DNA of 64,000 nucleotides. It comes from Polynucleobacter ibericus (lineage in GTDB: Bacteria; Pseudomonadota; Gammaproteobacteria; Burkholderiales; Burkholderiaceae). A program made the position numbers and the translations under genes. The notes under the pieces are model-generated. The model had not been told where the DNA came from and did no database searches. It saw only the letters and a list, made by a program, of their open reading frames with translations. Where the stretch lies: contig NZ_CP061309.1 of NCBI RefSeq assembly GCF_018687955.1, positions 372,001 to 436,000 on the forward strand, given 5' to 3'. Positions 53,422-62,697 of the stretch are shown piece after piece (within the stretch, counting starts at the first letter, position 1; every line of letters starts with the position of its first letter).

Positions 53422-54291
53422 TTATTTGCTTGCTGGAAACCATTCCAATATTTCAACTGCTTGATGGTCGCCACAAATGCCGAATACCCGATTATCAACC
53501 ACTTGGACGCCGCAAACCCCAAGATCTAGGTTGGCTGGAAATGGCCCTTTTAGGCTGGTGCGAGCCACAATCATGACTTTGCCATTGTGTTCAGTAAAGG
53601 CGCCTGGATAAGGGGGTGCAACGGCTCTGACAAGGTCGTGGACCTGTTTGGCTGTCTGATTCCAGTGAATTTGCCCATCTGCGGGCTTTCTGCCACCAAA
53701 ATAGCTGCCTTTTTGCAGGTCGTTCGCTTGGCGGGGGACGATTCCCTTCAAAAGGCTTGGTAGGACTTGATTTATTACGTTTACTGCTGCCTGACTTACT
53801 TTGCTAAATACGTCTGTAGCGGTCTCATCTGGGCCAATATTGACTGCGGCTTGACCAACAATATCACCTGCATCTGGTTTAGCTTCCATCACATGCAAGG
53901 TTGCACCTGTTTCGGTTTCACCATGCAGGATGGCCCAATTGACGGGTGCACGACCACGATACTTTGGTAGTAGCGAGCCATGCATATTGAGTGCAGCAAT
54001 TTTGGCGCAGGCCAAAATCTGTGCGGGAATCATAAAGCGATAGTAAAAAGAAAAAATATAGTCGGGCGAGATTACCTCGAGCTTCGGAATTAAATCTACT
54101 AGTTCAGGTGCACTTGGTGTGATGTACGGAATATTTTTTTCTTGGCAGAGCTTTGCCACACTGCCGAACCAAACATTCTCATTGGGATCATCTTCGTGGG
54201 TGACAACCAAGTCAATCTGTATACCCGCACTGAGAAGTGCCTTTAGGCAATTAACACCTACATCGTGATAAGCAAAGACGACTGCGTGCAA
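53422..54291 (-). CDS. ArnA formyltransferase-type enzyme, stand-alone
   Basis: The 289-residue protein matches the N-terminal half of E. coli ArnA, which formylates UDP-aminoarabinose with 10-formyl-tetrahydrofolate. The catalytic residues Asn102, His104 and Asp140 fall at the same positions as in E. coli ArnA, in LNMHGSLLPKYRGRAPVNW and PDAGDIVG. SYYYR-type SFYYRFMIP is conserved. Translation apparently starts at TTG 54291 directly after the arnC stop, with no gap. The other half is the downstream neighbour, 25 bases away. Confidence 0.9.
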   Translation of the reverse strand: MHAVVFAYHDVGVNCLKALLSAGIQIDLVVTHEDDPNENVWFGSVAKLCQEKNIPYITPSAPELVDLIPKLEVISPDYIFSFYYRFMIPAQILACAKIAALNMHGSLLPKYRGRAPVNWAILHGETETGATLHVMEAKPDAGDIVGQAAVNIGPDETATDVFSKVSQAAVNVINQVLPSLLKGIVPRQANDLQKGSYFGGRKPADGQIHWNQTAKQVHDLVRAVAPPYPGAFTEHNGKVMIVARTSLKGPFPANLDLGVCGVQVVDNRVFGICGDHQAVEILEWFPASK

Positions 54292-55254
54292 TTATTTTTT
54301 CTCTAAAACAGTTTGCACAACATAGCGAGGGCGCTTGCGGATCTGTTGATAGATGCGACCAATATATTCGCCTAACAGACCAAGCCCAAAGAGCATCACG
54401 CCAATGAGGAAGAACGTCAGAGCGAATAGAGTGAAAACGCCCTCAACCTCAGCACCCAGAACGAAGCGACGCACGAGCAGATAAGCAAACAAGCTGCCTG
54501 CTGCAAGGGATAGGAGCATGCCGAGGATCGAAAAGATCTGTAGTGGCATTACAGAGAAGCCAGTGACCAAATCAAAATTCAAGCGGATGAGTTGATACAA
54601 GCTGTACTTAGATTCACCAGCAAAGCGCTCTTCATGTTTGACAGAAATTTCTACTGGGTTAGCAGAAAATGTATAAGCCAGCGCTGGGATGAAGGTATTG
54701 CTCTCATCGCATTGACGCACTAAATCAACGATACGACGGCTATAGCCGCGTAACATACAACCTTGATCAGTCATTGTGATACGCGTAATGTTTTCGCGTA
54801 AGCGATTCATGGCGCGTGAAGCAAATTTTCTAAAGAAGCTGTCTTGACGATCTGCGCGAATAGTACCGACGTAATCATGACCTTTTAAAAGTTGCTCAGT
54901 CAATGCATCAATTTCTTCAGGTGGATTTTGTAAGTCAGCATCCAAAGTAATGATGTGTTCACCTTTGGCGTATTCAAAGCCAGCCATGATGGCCATGTGT
55001 TGCCCAAAGTTGCTGTGAAATAAAACTGCGCGTGTCACATCAGGACGCAACTCCACTTGCTTGGAAAGGATGCCTGCCGAACGGTCTTTACTGCCGTCAT
55101 TGACGAAGACAATTTCATAGGCAATCTTGCGCTTGGTGGCTAAAGCATCCAATGCAGGATAGAGACGGTCAAATAGAGCCTGGAGACCATCTTCCTCGTT
55201 GTAAACGGGGATAACAATACTGAGTGTTGGGTTAGCAACTAAATTTGCAGTCAT
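54292..55254 (-). CDS. arnC: Undecaprenyl-phosphate formamido-arabinose transferase
   Basis: A family 2 glycosyltransferase (320 residues) that loads the modified sugar onto undecaprenyl phosphate. The catalytic domain has SIVIPVYNEEDGLQALFDRL and TLDADLQNPPEEI, and the end has two membrane helices (about residues 236-258 and 268-292). The last residues KRPRYVVQTVLEKK run directly into the TTG of the formyltransferase gene. Confidence 0.93.
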   Translation of the reverse strand: MTANLVANPTLSIVIPVYNEEDGLQALFDRLYPALDALATKRKIAYEIVFVNDGSKDRSAGILSKQVELRPDVTRAVLFHSNFGQHMAIMAGFEYAKGEHIITLDADLQNPPEEIDALTEQLLKGHDYVGTIRADRQDSFFRKFASRAMNRLRENITRITMTDQGCMLRGYSRRIVDLVRQCDESNTFIPALAYTFSANPVEISVKHEERFAGESKYSLYQLIRLNFDLVTGFSVMPLQIFSILGMLLSLAAGSLFAYLLVRRFVLGAEVEGVFTLFALTFFLIGVMLFGLGLLGEYIGRIYQQIRKRPRYVVQTVLEKK

Positions 55255-55295
55255 GCCGCAATTTTGCCTGATTCTGTAGACTTAACCCAAGAACA

Positions 55296-56462
55296 CTAGT
55301 TTTTACGGTATTTCTGCAAAATTCCGACGAAACCCTTGGCGATGCGGCCAATATCTTCATCTGCCATCGCGGGGAATAGAGGAAGAGTCAGAATGGATTT
55401 ACCAATACGTTGTGCAATTGGCGTGTCTGAGGTTTTATAGCCTTGGTTTTTATAAAGCGTAAAACCAGTGATCGCGGGGTAGTGAACACCAGTGCCAATG
55501 CCCAAATCTTTTAAGTCCGTCATCACTTGAGCGCGATCGGCTTTTAACTGATCTAAGGGCAATACAACTTGGAACATATGCCAGTTGCTATCGGTGAAGT
55601 TTTCCACTGGAAGTTCTAATTGAAGATCATCTAAGCCGGCAGTTTTTAATTCAGCACGAATGGCATCAAAGTAATGGCGTGCTAATTGAGTACGACGTGC
55701 TTGATAATTGGGAAGTTGCTTGAGTTGCTCAAGGCCGATTGCCGCATTTACATCCGTCAAATTATCTTTGCCACCTAATACGTCAACATCCATGCCGTCC
55801 ATACCCTGACGGGTTAATCCTTGTAGGCGGAATTTCTCAGCCAGCTTTGCTTCATCAGCATTGCTTAATACAAGGCAACCACCCTCAACAGTGGTGAGAT
55901 TCTTGTTGGCCTGAAAACTAAAGCTGACTAAGTCTCCAAAGCTTCCAATTTTTTTGCCCTTCCACAGGGATCCAAAGGCTTGCGCAGCATCTTCAATGAC
56001 GCGAAGATTGTATTGACTGGCTAATGCGTATAGCTGATCCATGTCAACTGGCAAGCCTGCCAAATAGACCGGCATGATGGCGCGCGTCTTTGGTGTGATT
56101 GCAGTGGCAACCTTATTTAAATCAATATTGCGTGTCACGGGATCGATATCTACAAAGACTGGTTTTGCGCCCACACTCAAGATGACATTGGAAGTTGCGA
56201 CCCAAGAAATAGGTGTAGTGATGACCTCGTCACCTTCACCAATGCCTGCGACTTGCAGTGCAATCTTCATGGTTGCAGTGCCGTTAGCAAAACAGCGCAC
56301 CGGACGATCGCCAAAGTATTTACTTAAAGTCGTTTCAAATTCTGCCAACTTTGGACCTGATGTTACCCAGCCCGAACGCAGCACTTCAGAAACGGCGTCA
56401 ATAGTTTCTTGGTTGAAGCTGGGGCGCGTAAACGGGATAAATTCAGGAGTGGAATTTGACAT
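55296..56462 (-). CDS. arnB: UDP-aminoarabinose aminotransferase
   Basis: A PLP-dependent DegT/DnrJ-type aminotransferase (388 residues) that makes UDP-4-amino-4-deoxy-L-arabinose. The PLP Lys is Lys187 in FSFQANKNLTTVEGG, with FPFTRPSFN-type opening FIPFTRPSFNQETIDAV, and GTATMKIAL and VIEDAAQAFGSLWKG also present. It stands between arnT and arnC with gaps of 24 and 41 bases. Confidence 0.94.
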   Translation of the reverse strand: MSNSTPEFIPFTRPSFNQETIDAVSEVLRSGWVTSGPKLAEFETTLSKYFGDRPVRCFANGTATMKIALQVAGIGEGDEVITTPISWVATSNVILSVGAKPVFVDIDPVTRNIDLNKVATAITPKTRAIMPVYLAGLPVDMDQLYALASQYNLRVIEDAAQAFGSLWKGKKIGSFGDLVSFSFQANKNLTTVEGGCLVLSNADEAKLAEKFRLQGLTRQGMDGMDVDVLGGKDNLTDVNAAIGLEQLKQLPNYQARRTQLARHYFDAIRAELKTAGLDDLQLELPVENFTDSNWHMFQVVLPLDQLKADRAQVMTDLKDLGIGTGVHYPAITGFTLYKNQGYKTSDTPIAQRIGKSILTLPLFPAMADEDIGRIAKGFVGILQKYRKN

Positions 56463-56486
56463 GATGTCTTATATTACTTTAATGAG

Positions 56487-58178
56487 TTACTGCGTCACGT
56501 TCGATGTATCTGGATGCTTCACGATGACCCTGCGAGAGTCGCGATCAACTTCTTGCATGGGGAAGTTTTTAGCCTTCAGTGCATCAAACTGCTCAGGAAC
56601 CATAAGTGCATAGGCTGTTTGATCTTCTTGCCAACGGGCTATAAATGCATCTAAAGTCGGCATCCACAACTCTGGCTGCTGATTGACGCCAAATTCAAGC
56701 TCGTCGGGTGATTCCACCATGATCATCGTTCTGCCTAAATAGAACGGCACGGTGTGGTCAAGGAGTTTTACAGAATAGAAATTTACTTTTTCAGGAATAG
56801 AAGCTTTTACTCGTTGCACCAGATCGATACCAGAAACTGCGCGACCTAAAGTCTCATGACCCGTACCTGCGATGATGGCGCATAGAAAAAATCCACAAGC
56901 AAAACTCACAATACTTTGAATGCCATTGCGCTTGCTTTGCCATGCTGCGTAGGCGCTAAAAATAACCAACGCTACCAATGCAGCTATGACCCAATAGGTG
57001 TAACGCGCATAAGCTTCAATCTCATCAGGCCTAGCTTGCTTGCCAATGGCATCCAAAAAGAAAAATCCAATACAACCGAGAATGGCAAACCCAATGGTCT
57101 GCAGCTTCCACGGTAAAGCCATAGTATTGGTGTGTCCAAGTAAGTGATCTAAACGGTTGCCAACGATTAAAGCAAGCGCTGGAAATACGGGAATGATGTA
57201 GCCAGGTAGCTTAGAGCGAGAGACGCTAAAGAAAGCAAAGATGACCACAAACCAACACACCAATAACCAGCCTGCAGAGAACTCGCGGCGGCGCTCACTC
57301 CAGGCTTGGGCAATGGCTCCGGGGATTTGAAGAGCCCAAGGAATGATGCCAATGAGAAGCAGCGGAATAAAGTAATAAATGGGACCTGTTCTGCTATGCG
57401 CATCTTGGGTGAAGCGCTGCAGATGTTCGTGAATAAAAAAGAATTCTAAAAACTCAGGGTTACGTTGTGCAACCAATACAAACCAAGGTGCAGTAATTGC
57501 TAGGAACAAAATACTGCCGCTGAAGATACGGAGACGAGACCAAATTTTCCAGTCCCAAGTGCTGATAGAGTACGCAATAAAAACCATTGCAGGAATTGCT
57601 GCGCCAATCACACCCTTAGATAAAGTAGCTAATGCCATGAAAGCCCAGCAAGCCCACATCCAATTTCGACAACTATTTTTATTGTGGGAAGTTTGTGCAA
57701 TTAACAAGCTACATAGAGCTGCAACTAAAAATGAGGACAAGCCCATATCTAGCGAGTTGAAGTGTCCACTAATGATCCACATCGGACTAGAAGCTAAGAC
57801 TACTGCTGCTAACCATCCTGCTCTGGCGTTATAAATTCGTGCGCCAGTAAACCCGACAAATAGAATTGTGAGAAAGCCAGTTAGGGCAGTCCATAGACGT
57901 GCTTGCCAATCACCAATACCAAAGACCTGAAATGTAGTTGCTGTTGCCCAAGCCTGTAATGGTGGCTTTTCAAAATACTTATAGCCGTTGTAGCGGGGTG
58001 TGATCCAATCGCCAGTTACCAGCATCTCGCGGGCAATTTCTGCATAGCGCCCCTCATCAGACGGAATGAGGTGACGATAGTTCAGGGTGCCAAACCAGAG
58101 TAAGCCGTAAATGATGACCAACAGCAAAATCTTGCCTGGATGTAGAGCGGACGACTGCCGAATTTGACCAAATTGCAT
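56487..58178 (-). CDS. arnT: Aminoarabinose lipid A transferase
   Basis: An inner-membrane GT83 enzyme (563 residues, about 12 membrane segments) that moves aminoarabinose from undecaprenyl phosphate to lipid A, giving resistance to cationic peptides and polymyxin. The first periplasmic loop has SDEGRYAEIAREML, with the catalytic acids, then PRYNGYKYFEKPPLQAW. It is first of the arn genes and overlaps the Mth938-like gene by one base. Confidence 0.93.
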   Translation of the reverse strand: MQFGQIRQSSALHPGKILLLVIIYGLLWFGTLNYRHLIPSDEGRYAEIAREMLVTGDWITPRYNGYKYFEKPPLQAWATATTFQVFGIGDWQARLWTALTGFLTILFVGFTGARIYNARAGWLAAVVLASSPMWIISGHFNSLDMGLSSFLVAALCSLLIAQTSHNKNSCRNWMWACWAFMALATLSKGVIGAAIPAMVFIAYSISTWDWKIWSRLRIFSGSILFLAITAPWFVLVAQRNPEFLEFFFIHEHLQRFTQDAHSRTGPIYYFIPLLLIGIIPWALQIPGAIAQAWSERRREFSAGWLLVCWFVVIFAFFSVSRSKLPGYIIPVFPALALIVGNRLDHLLGHTNTMALPWKLQTIGFAILGCIGFFFLDAIGKQARPDEIEAYARYTYWVIAALVALVIFSAYAAWQSKRNGIQSIVSFACGFFLCAIIAGTGHETLGRAVSGIDLVQRVKASIPEKVNFYSVKLLDHTVPFYLGRTMIMVESPDELEFGVNQQPELWMPTLDAFIARWQEDQTAYALMVPEQFDALKAKNFPMQEVDRDSRRVIVKHPDTSNVTQ

Positions 58179-58555
58179 TAAACGGGCTCCACAATCAGGG
58201 CCAGCAATACTTGGCGACCTTCACCAACCAGGATGTTGTATGTCCGGCAAGCAGCTTGCGAATTCATAATTTCAAAGCCAATTTTGGCCTGAACTAGGGC
58301 TTTGAGCAGTTCTGGCTTGGGAAAGCGTTGGCGACTACCAGTCCCAATGATGACTAATTCTGGTTTTAAATCAACCATTTGCGAGAAATGGCTAGCCTCT
58401 AGGCTATCAAATGACTGGGCCGACCAATTTGAGATGGCGCCATCGGAGCTCAGAAGAACTGCATGGTCGTATGGGGCCTTATTGATCTCTACGTAGCCAT
58501 CGCCGTAGCCAGTGATCGTATTTGCTCCGGAGTGGGGGTCAGATTGAAGCTTCAA
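58178..58555 (-). CDS. Mth938-like/DUF498 protein
   Basis: A 125-residue alpha/beta protein: VINGYVEI-type opening, then FSQMVDLKPELVIIGTGSRQRFPKPELLKALVQAKIGFEIMNSQAACRTYNILVGEGRQVLLALI, which is the DUF498 pattern (known from respiratory complex I assembly factor NDUFAF3 relatives). Translation likely starts at TTG 58555, with GAGAG 8 bases before. It is the first gene before arnT and overlaps it by one base, but is not known to act on lipid A. Confidence 0.8.
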   Translation of the reverse strand: MKLQSDPHSGANTITGYGDGYVEINKAPYDHAVLLSSDGAISNWSAQSFDSLEASHFSQMVDLKPELVIIGTGSRQRFPKPELLKALVQAKIGFEIMNSQAACRTYNILVGEGRQVLLALIVEPV

Positions 58556-58634
58556 GTGGACTCTCTGTCATAATTATGTGGATTATAGCTAGCTGTTTTT
58601 TCTCATATTTCAAGAACTTACCTTTAAATTTATT

Positions 58635-59891
58635 GTGAAACCGATCCTAAAGTCCCAAAAGCTCAATAACGTCTGTTACGACATACGTGGGCCGGTGCTC
58701 GAGCTTGCTCAGCGCATGGAGGAAGAGGGTCACAAAATCATCAAATTAAACATCGGAAACGTAGGGGTTTTCGGTTTCGATCCGCCTGAAGAGATTCAGT
58801 TGGACATGATTCGCAATTTAAGTAATGCCTCAGCATATTCTGATTCCAAGGGAATCTTCGCTGCTCGTAAAGCCATCATGCAGTATTGCCAAGAAAAAGG
58901 CATTCAAGGCGTGACCTTAGATGATGTGTACACCGGCAATGGCGTTTCGGAACTCATCGTACTTTCAATGAACGCACTGTTGAATGACGGCGATGAAGTT
59001 TTGGTACCGATGCCGGATTATCCGCTCTGGACTGCAGCTGTGAGTTTGTCGAGTGGTACCCCTGTTCATTATCTTTGCGATGAATCCAAAGATTGGGCTC
59101 CGGACTTAAATGATCTGCGTAAAAAAATAACGCCGCGCACTAAAGCAATTGTGGTGATTAATCCAAATAATCCTACTGGTGCGATTTACTCCAAAGAAGT
59201 CTTAATTGAGATGATAAACATCGCTCGCGAACATGGTTTGATTTTGTTTGCCGATGAAATCTACGACAAGATGTTGTATGACGGTGAAAAGCATATTTCT
59301 CTAGCATCCTTATCAACTGATGTAGTCACCATCACCTTTAATGGCCTCTCTAAGAATTACCGTTCATGCGGCTACCGCGCTGGCTGGATGATTGTTTCGG
59401 GCGATAAAGAAATGGTGCGCGATTACATCGAAGGCCTCAATATGCTGGCCTCGATGCGCCTGTGTGCAAACGTGCCAGGTCAATACGCAATTCAAACTGC
59501 TTTGGGTGGTTATCAGAGTATTAATGACTTAGTTGGTGAGGGTGGCCGCCTTGCGAAGCAACGTGACCTTGCTTGGAAATTGATTACTGATATTCCTGGT
59601 GTTACCTGTGTGAAGCCGAAGTCAGCCTTGTATTTATTTCCAAGGTTAGACCCCGAGGTTTATCCAATTGAAGATGACCAACAATTTGTTGCTGATCTCC
59701 TGAAAGAAGAAAAAGTTTTGTTAGTGCAGGGCTCTGGTTTTAACTGGGGTAAGCCTGATCACTTCCGCGTAGTGTTCTTGCCTCACGAAGATGTTCTCAA
59801 GGAAGCTATTAGCCGCCTTGCCCGTTTTCTGGAGCGTTATCGTAATAAGCACAGCCGTAAGGCTTCTTCAACTGCAGCAAAGGCATCATGA
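58635..59891 (+). CDS. alaA: Alanine transaminase AlaA (YfbQ type)
   Basis: A PLP enzyme (418 residues) that makes alanine from pyruvate and glutamate. It matches E. coli AlaA along its length: NNVCYDIRGPVLELAQRMEEEG, YSDSKGIFAARKAIM, WTAAVSLSSGTPVHYLCDE, INPNNPTGAIYS, ADEIYDKMLYD and the PLP Lys240 in NGLSKNYRSCGYRAGW. The usual GNPAPFGF near residue 41 is GNVGVFGF here, a change in the substrate region. Translation appears to begin at GTG 58635. It overlaps hom by four bases. Confidence 0.93.
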   Translation: MKPILKSQKLNNVCYDIRGPVLELAQRMEEEGHKIIKLNIGNVGVFGFDPPEEIQLDMIRNLSNASAYSDSKGIFAARKAIMQYCQEKGIQGVTLDDVYTGNGVSELIVLSMNALLNDGDEVLVPMPDYPLWTAAVSLSSGTPVHYLCDESKDWAPDLNDLRKKITPRTKAIVVINPNNPTGAIYSKEVLIEMINIAREHGLILFADEIYDKMLYDGEKHISLASLSTDVVTITFNGLSKNYRSCGYRAGWMIVSGDKEMVRDYIEGLNMLASMRLCANVPGQYAIQTALGGYQSINDLVGEGGRLAKQRDLAWKLITDIPGVTCVKPKSALYLFPRLDPEVYPIEDDQQFVADLLKEEKVLLVQGSGFNWGKPDHFRVVFLPHEDVLKEAISRLARFLERYRNKHSRKASSTAAKAS

Positions 59892-61198
59892 AACCGATTC
59901 AAGTAGGTCTATTAGGTATTGGCACTGTTGGTGGTGGCGTATTTACCGTTCTCGAGCGCAACCAAGACGAGATTACACGTCGCGCTGGGCGTGGTATTCG
60001 AATTAATACGGTTGCCGATTTAAATGTAGAGCGCGCTAAAGAATTGGTCAAAGATCACGCCCAAGTAGTGAGTGATGCGCGTGCGGTGATTAATAACCCA
60101 GAGATCGATATTGTTGTTGAGCTCATTGGTGGCTACGGCATTGCTAAAGACTTGGTTCTTGAAGCTATTGCAGCTGGTAAGCATGTTGTTACAGCAAATA
60201 AGGCATTGATTGCCGTTCACGGTAATGAGATTTTTAAAGCAGCCCATGCTAAAGGCGTGATGGTGGCATTTGAAGCTGCTGTTGCTGGCGGCATCCCTAT
60301 CATTAAAGCCTTGCGTGAAGGTTTAACAGCTAACCGCATTGAATGGGTCGCTGGCATTATCAATGGCACAACCAACTTCATCCTGTCGGAGATGCGTGAC
60401 AAGGGTTTGGATTTTGGAACCGTTCTTAAAGAAGCACAACGTTTAGGTTACGCAGAAGCAGATCCTACTTTTGATATCGAAGGAGTGGATGCAGCTCATA
60501 AAGCAACTATCATGAGTGCGATTGCCTTTGGTATTCCAATGCAGTTTGAAAAAGCGCACGTTGAAGGTATTACCAAATTAGATGCGATTGATATTAAATA
60601 CGCCGAACAATTGGGCTATCGCATTAAGTTGCTAGGCATTGCCAAGAAAACTACCTCTGGTGTCGAGCTACGCGTACACCCAACCTTAATTCCTTCGAAG
60701 CGTTTGATTGCAAACGTTGAAGGCGCTATGAATGCAGTACAAGTATTTGGTGATGCTGTCGGTACTACCTTGTATTATGGTAAAGGTGCAGGCTCCGAGC
60801 CAACTGCTTCTGCAGTGATTGCCGACTTAGTGGATATAACCCGTTTATTAAGTGCCGATGTAGCGCATCGCGTGCCTTACTTAGCCTTCCAACCAGATGC
60901 TGTTCATGACACACCCGTTCTCCCGATTGGCGAAATTACTACTAGCTACTACTTGCGCTTGCGTGTAGCAGATCAAGCTGGTGTATTGGCAGACATTACT
61001 AAGATTTTGGCTTCACATGGCGTATCTATTGATGCGCTCTTGCAAAAAGAAGCTGATGAAGGTGAAAGCCAAACTGATTTGGTGGCGTTGACTCATGAAA
61101 CCAAAGAAAAGAACATGCTTGCCGCAATTAAAGAGATTCAAAATCTCAAAACGGTTGCTGGTGAGGTAGTGAAGATCCGTTTAGAAAATTTGTCTTAA
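59888..61198 (+). CDS. hom: Homoserine dehydrogenase
   Basis: Reduces aspartate semialdehyde to homoserine, the branch to threonine and methionine. A nucleotide-binding fold opens with VGLLGIGTVGGGVFTVLERN, the catalytic part has GGIPIIKALREGLTANRIEWVAGIINGTTNFILSEM and EADPTFDIEGVDAAHK, and a C-terminal ACT domain (about residues 350-430) suggests feedback control by threonine. At 436 residues it is a standard monofunctional enzyme. It overlaps alaA by four bases and is followed by thrC. Confidence 0.97.
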   Translation: MKPIQVGLLGIGTVGGGVFTVLERNQDEITRRAGRGIRINTVADLNVERAKELVKDHAQVVSDARAVINNPEIDIVVELIGGYGIAKDLVLEAIAAGKHVVTANKALIAVHGNEIFKAAHAKGVMVAFEAAVAGGIPIIKALREGLTANRIEWVAGIINGTTNFILSEMRDKGLDFGTVLKEAQRLGYAEADPTFDIEGVDAAHKATIMSAIAFGIPMQFEKAHVEGITKLDAIDIKYAEQLGYRIKLLGIAKKTTSGVELRVHPTLIPSKRLIANVEGAMNAVQVFGDAVGTTLYYGKGAGSEPTASAVIADLVDITRLLSADVAHRVPYLAFQPDAVHDTPVLPIGEITTSYYLRLRVADQAGVLADITKILASHGVSIDALLQKEADEGESQTDLVALTHETKEKNMLAAIKEIQNLKTVAGEVVKIRLENLS

Positions 61199-61217
61199 GT
61201 AAAACTCAGCAAAATAC

Positions 61218-62660
61218 ATGCGTTACCAATCTACCCGTGGCAATAGTCCAGAACAATCCTTTCTAGAAATTTTATTGGGTGGATTGGCGCCTGATGGCGG
61301 CTTGTATTTGCCTACCCAGTATCCAAAAGTTACTGCGGCGCAATTAGATTCTTGGCGTGGTTTGTCCTACGCAGATCTTGCTTATGAAGTATTGAGCTTG
61401 TATTGCGACGATATTCCTGAGTCAGATTTAAGAGCGCTATTGCGTAAAACCTATACCGAGCAGGTGTATTGCAATGGCCGCCCTCAAGACAATGCTAAAG
61501 ACATCACGCCGATACATTGGTTGGGTGAAGAGCATGGCGCACGTATTGGTCTTTTAAGTCTATCGAACGGTCCTACATTGGCTTTCAAAGATATGGCCAT
61601 GCAGTTACTGGGCAACCTCTTTGAATATGCTTTAAAGAAAAATGGTCAGCATCTCAATATTTTGGGTGCTACTTCTGGTGATACTGGAAGTGCTGCTGAA
61701 TATGCAATGCGTGGCAAAGAGGGCGTGAAGGTGTTCATGCTTTCTCCACGCGGCAAGATGAGTTCATTCCAGTCTGCGCAAATGTATTCCTTGCAAGACC
61801 CCAATATTTTTAACTTGGCAGTCGCTGGCGTCTTTGATGATTGCCAAGATATTGTTAAGGCAGTGAGCAATGATCACGCTTTTAAAGCTAAAAACCAAAT
61901 TGGCACGGTGAACTCCATTAACTGGGGACGTGTAGTTGCTCAAGTGGTGTATTACTTCCAAGGATATCTCTTGGCTACTAAGTCTAGCTCCGAGAAAGTC
62001 TCATTCACTGTTCCTTCAGGTAACTTTGGCAACATCTGTGCTGGCCACATTGCCCGCATGATGGGATTGCCTATCGAGCACTTGATTGCTGCCACAAATG
62101 AGAATGATGTACTCGATGAGTTCTTCCGTACTGGTGTTTATCGGGCACGTAAGTCTGCTGAAACATTGCACACTTCAAGCCCTTCCATGGATATCTCCAA
62201 GGCCAGCAACTTTGAGCGTTTTGTATTTGATTTTATGGGTCAAGATGGCCAAGCCACTGCAGCTATGTTCAAGCAGGTGGATGAAGCAGGCGGCTTTGAT
62301 ATCTCAAAAGATGCTGTCTTTAAAGACCTTGGTAAGTATGGCTTTCAATCAGGTCGCAGTACTAACGAGAATCGCCTAGCAACGATTCGTGACATCGACC
62401 AACGTTATGGCGTCATGATTGATACGCATACTGCTGATGGTGTGAAGGTTGCCCGAGAGCATTTGCAAGCTGGCATACCGATGATAGTTCTCGAGACAGC
62501 ATTACCGATTAAGTTTGAAGAGACGATTGAGATTGCTTTGGGTCGTCCCGCTGAATGTCCGCCGGCTTTTAAGGATATTAAGTCCAAGCCACAGCGTGTA
62601 GAGAATATTGATGCGGATGTAAATCAGGTGAAAACTTTCATCACTACACATCTGGGTTAA
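61218..62660 (+). CDS. thrC: Threonine synthase
   Basis: Converts phosphohomoserine to threonine with PLP. MRYQSTRGNSPEQSFLEILLGGLAPDGGLYLP opens the long form of the enzyme. The PLP Lys is Lys124 in LSNGPTLAFKDMAMQL, with GATSGDTGSAAEYAMRGKEGVKVFMLSPRGKMSSFQ following. At 480 residues it is normal for the type. It lies 19 bases after hom. Confidence 0.96.
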   Translation: MRYQSTRGNSPEQSFLEILLGGLAPDGGLYLPTQYPKVTAAQLDSWRGLSYADLAYEVLSLYCDDIPESDLRALLRKTYTEQVYCNGRPQDNAKDITPIHWLGEEHGARIGLLSLSNGPTLAFKDMAMQLLGNLFEYALKKNGQHLNILGATSGDTGSAAEYAMRGKEGVKVFMLSPRGKMSSFQSAQMYSLQDPNIFNLAVAGVFDDCQDIVKAVSNDHAFKAKNQIGTVNSINWGRVVAQVVYYFQGYLLATKSSSEKVSFTVPSGNFGNICAGHIARMMGLPIEHLIAATNENDVLDEFFRTGVYRARKSAETLHTSSPSMDISKASNFERFVFDFMGQDGQATAAMFKQVDEAGGFDISKDAVFKDLGKYGFQSGRSTNENRLATIRDIDQRYGVMIDTHTADGVKVAREHLQAGIPMIVLETALPIKFEETIEIALGRPAECPPAFKDIKSKPQRVENIDADVNQVKTFITTHLG

Positions 62661-62697
62661 TTTTTAACCCAGAAAAATTCAAGTAATAAAAAATCAT

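Noticed and set aside
62654..62670. GGGTTAA/TTAACCC palindrome at the thrC stop
   Set aside because: It has no T tract and is AT-rich; likely chance around the stop codon.
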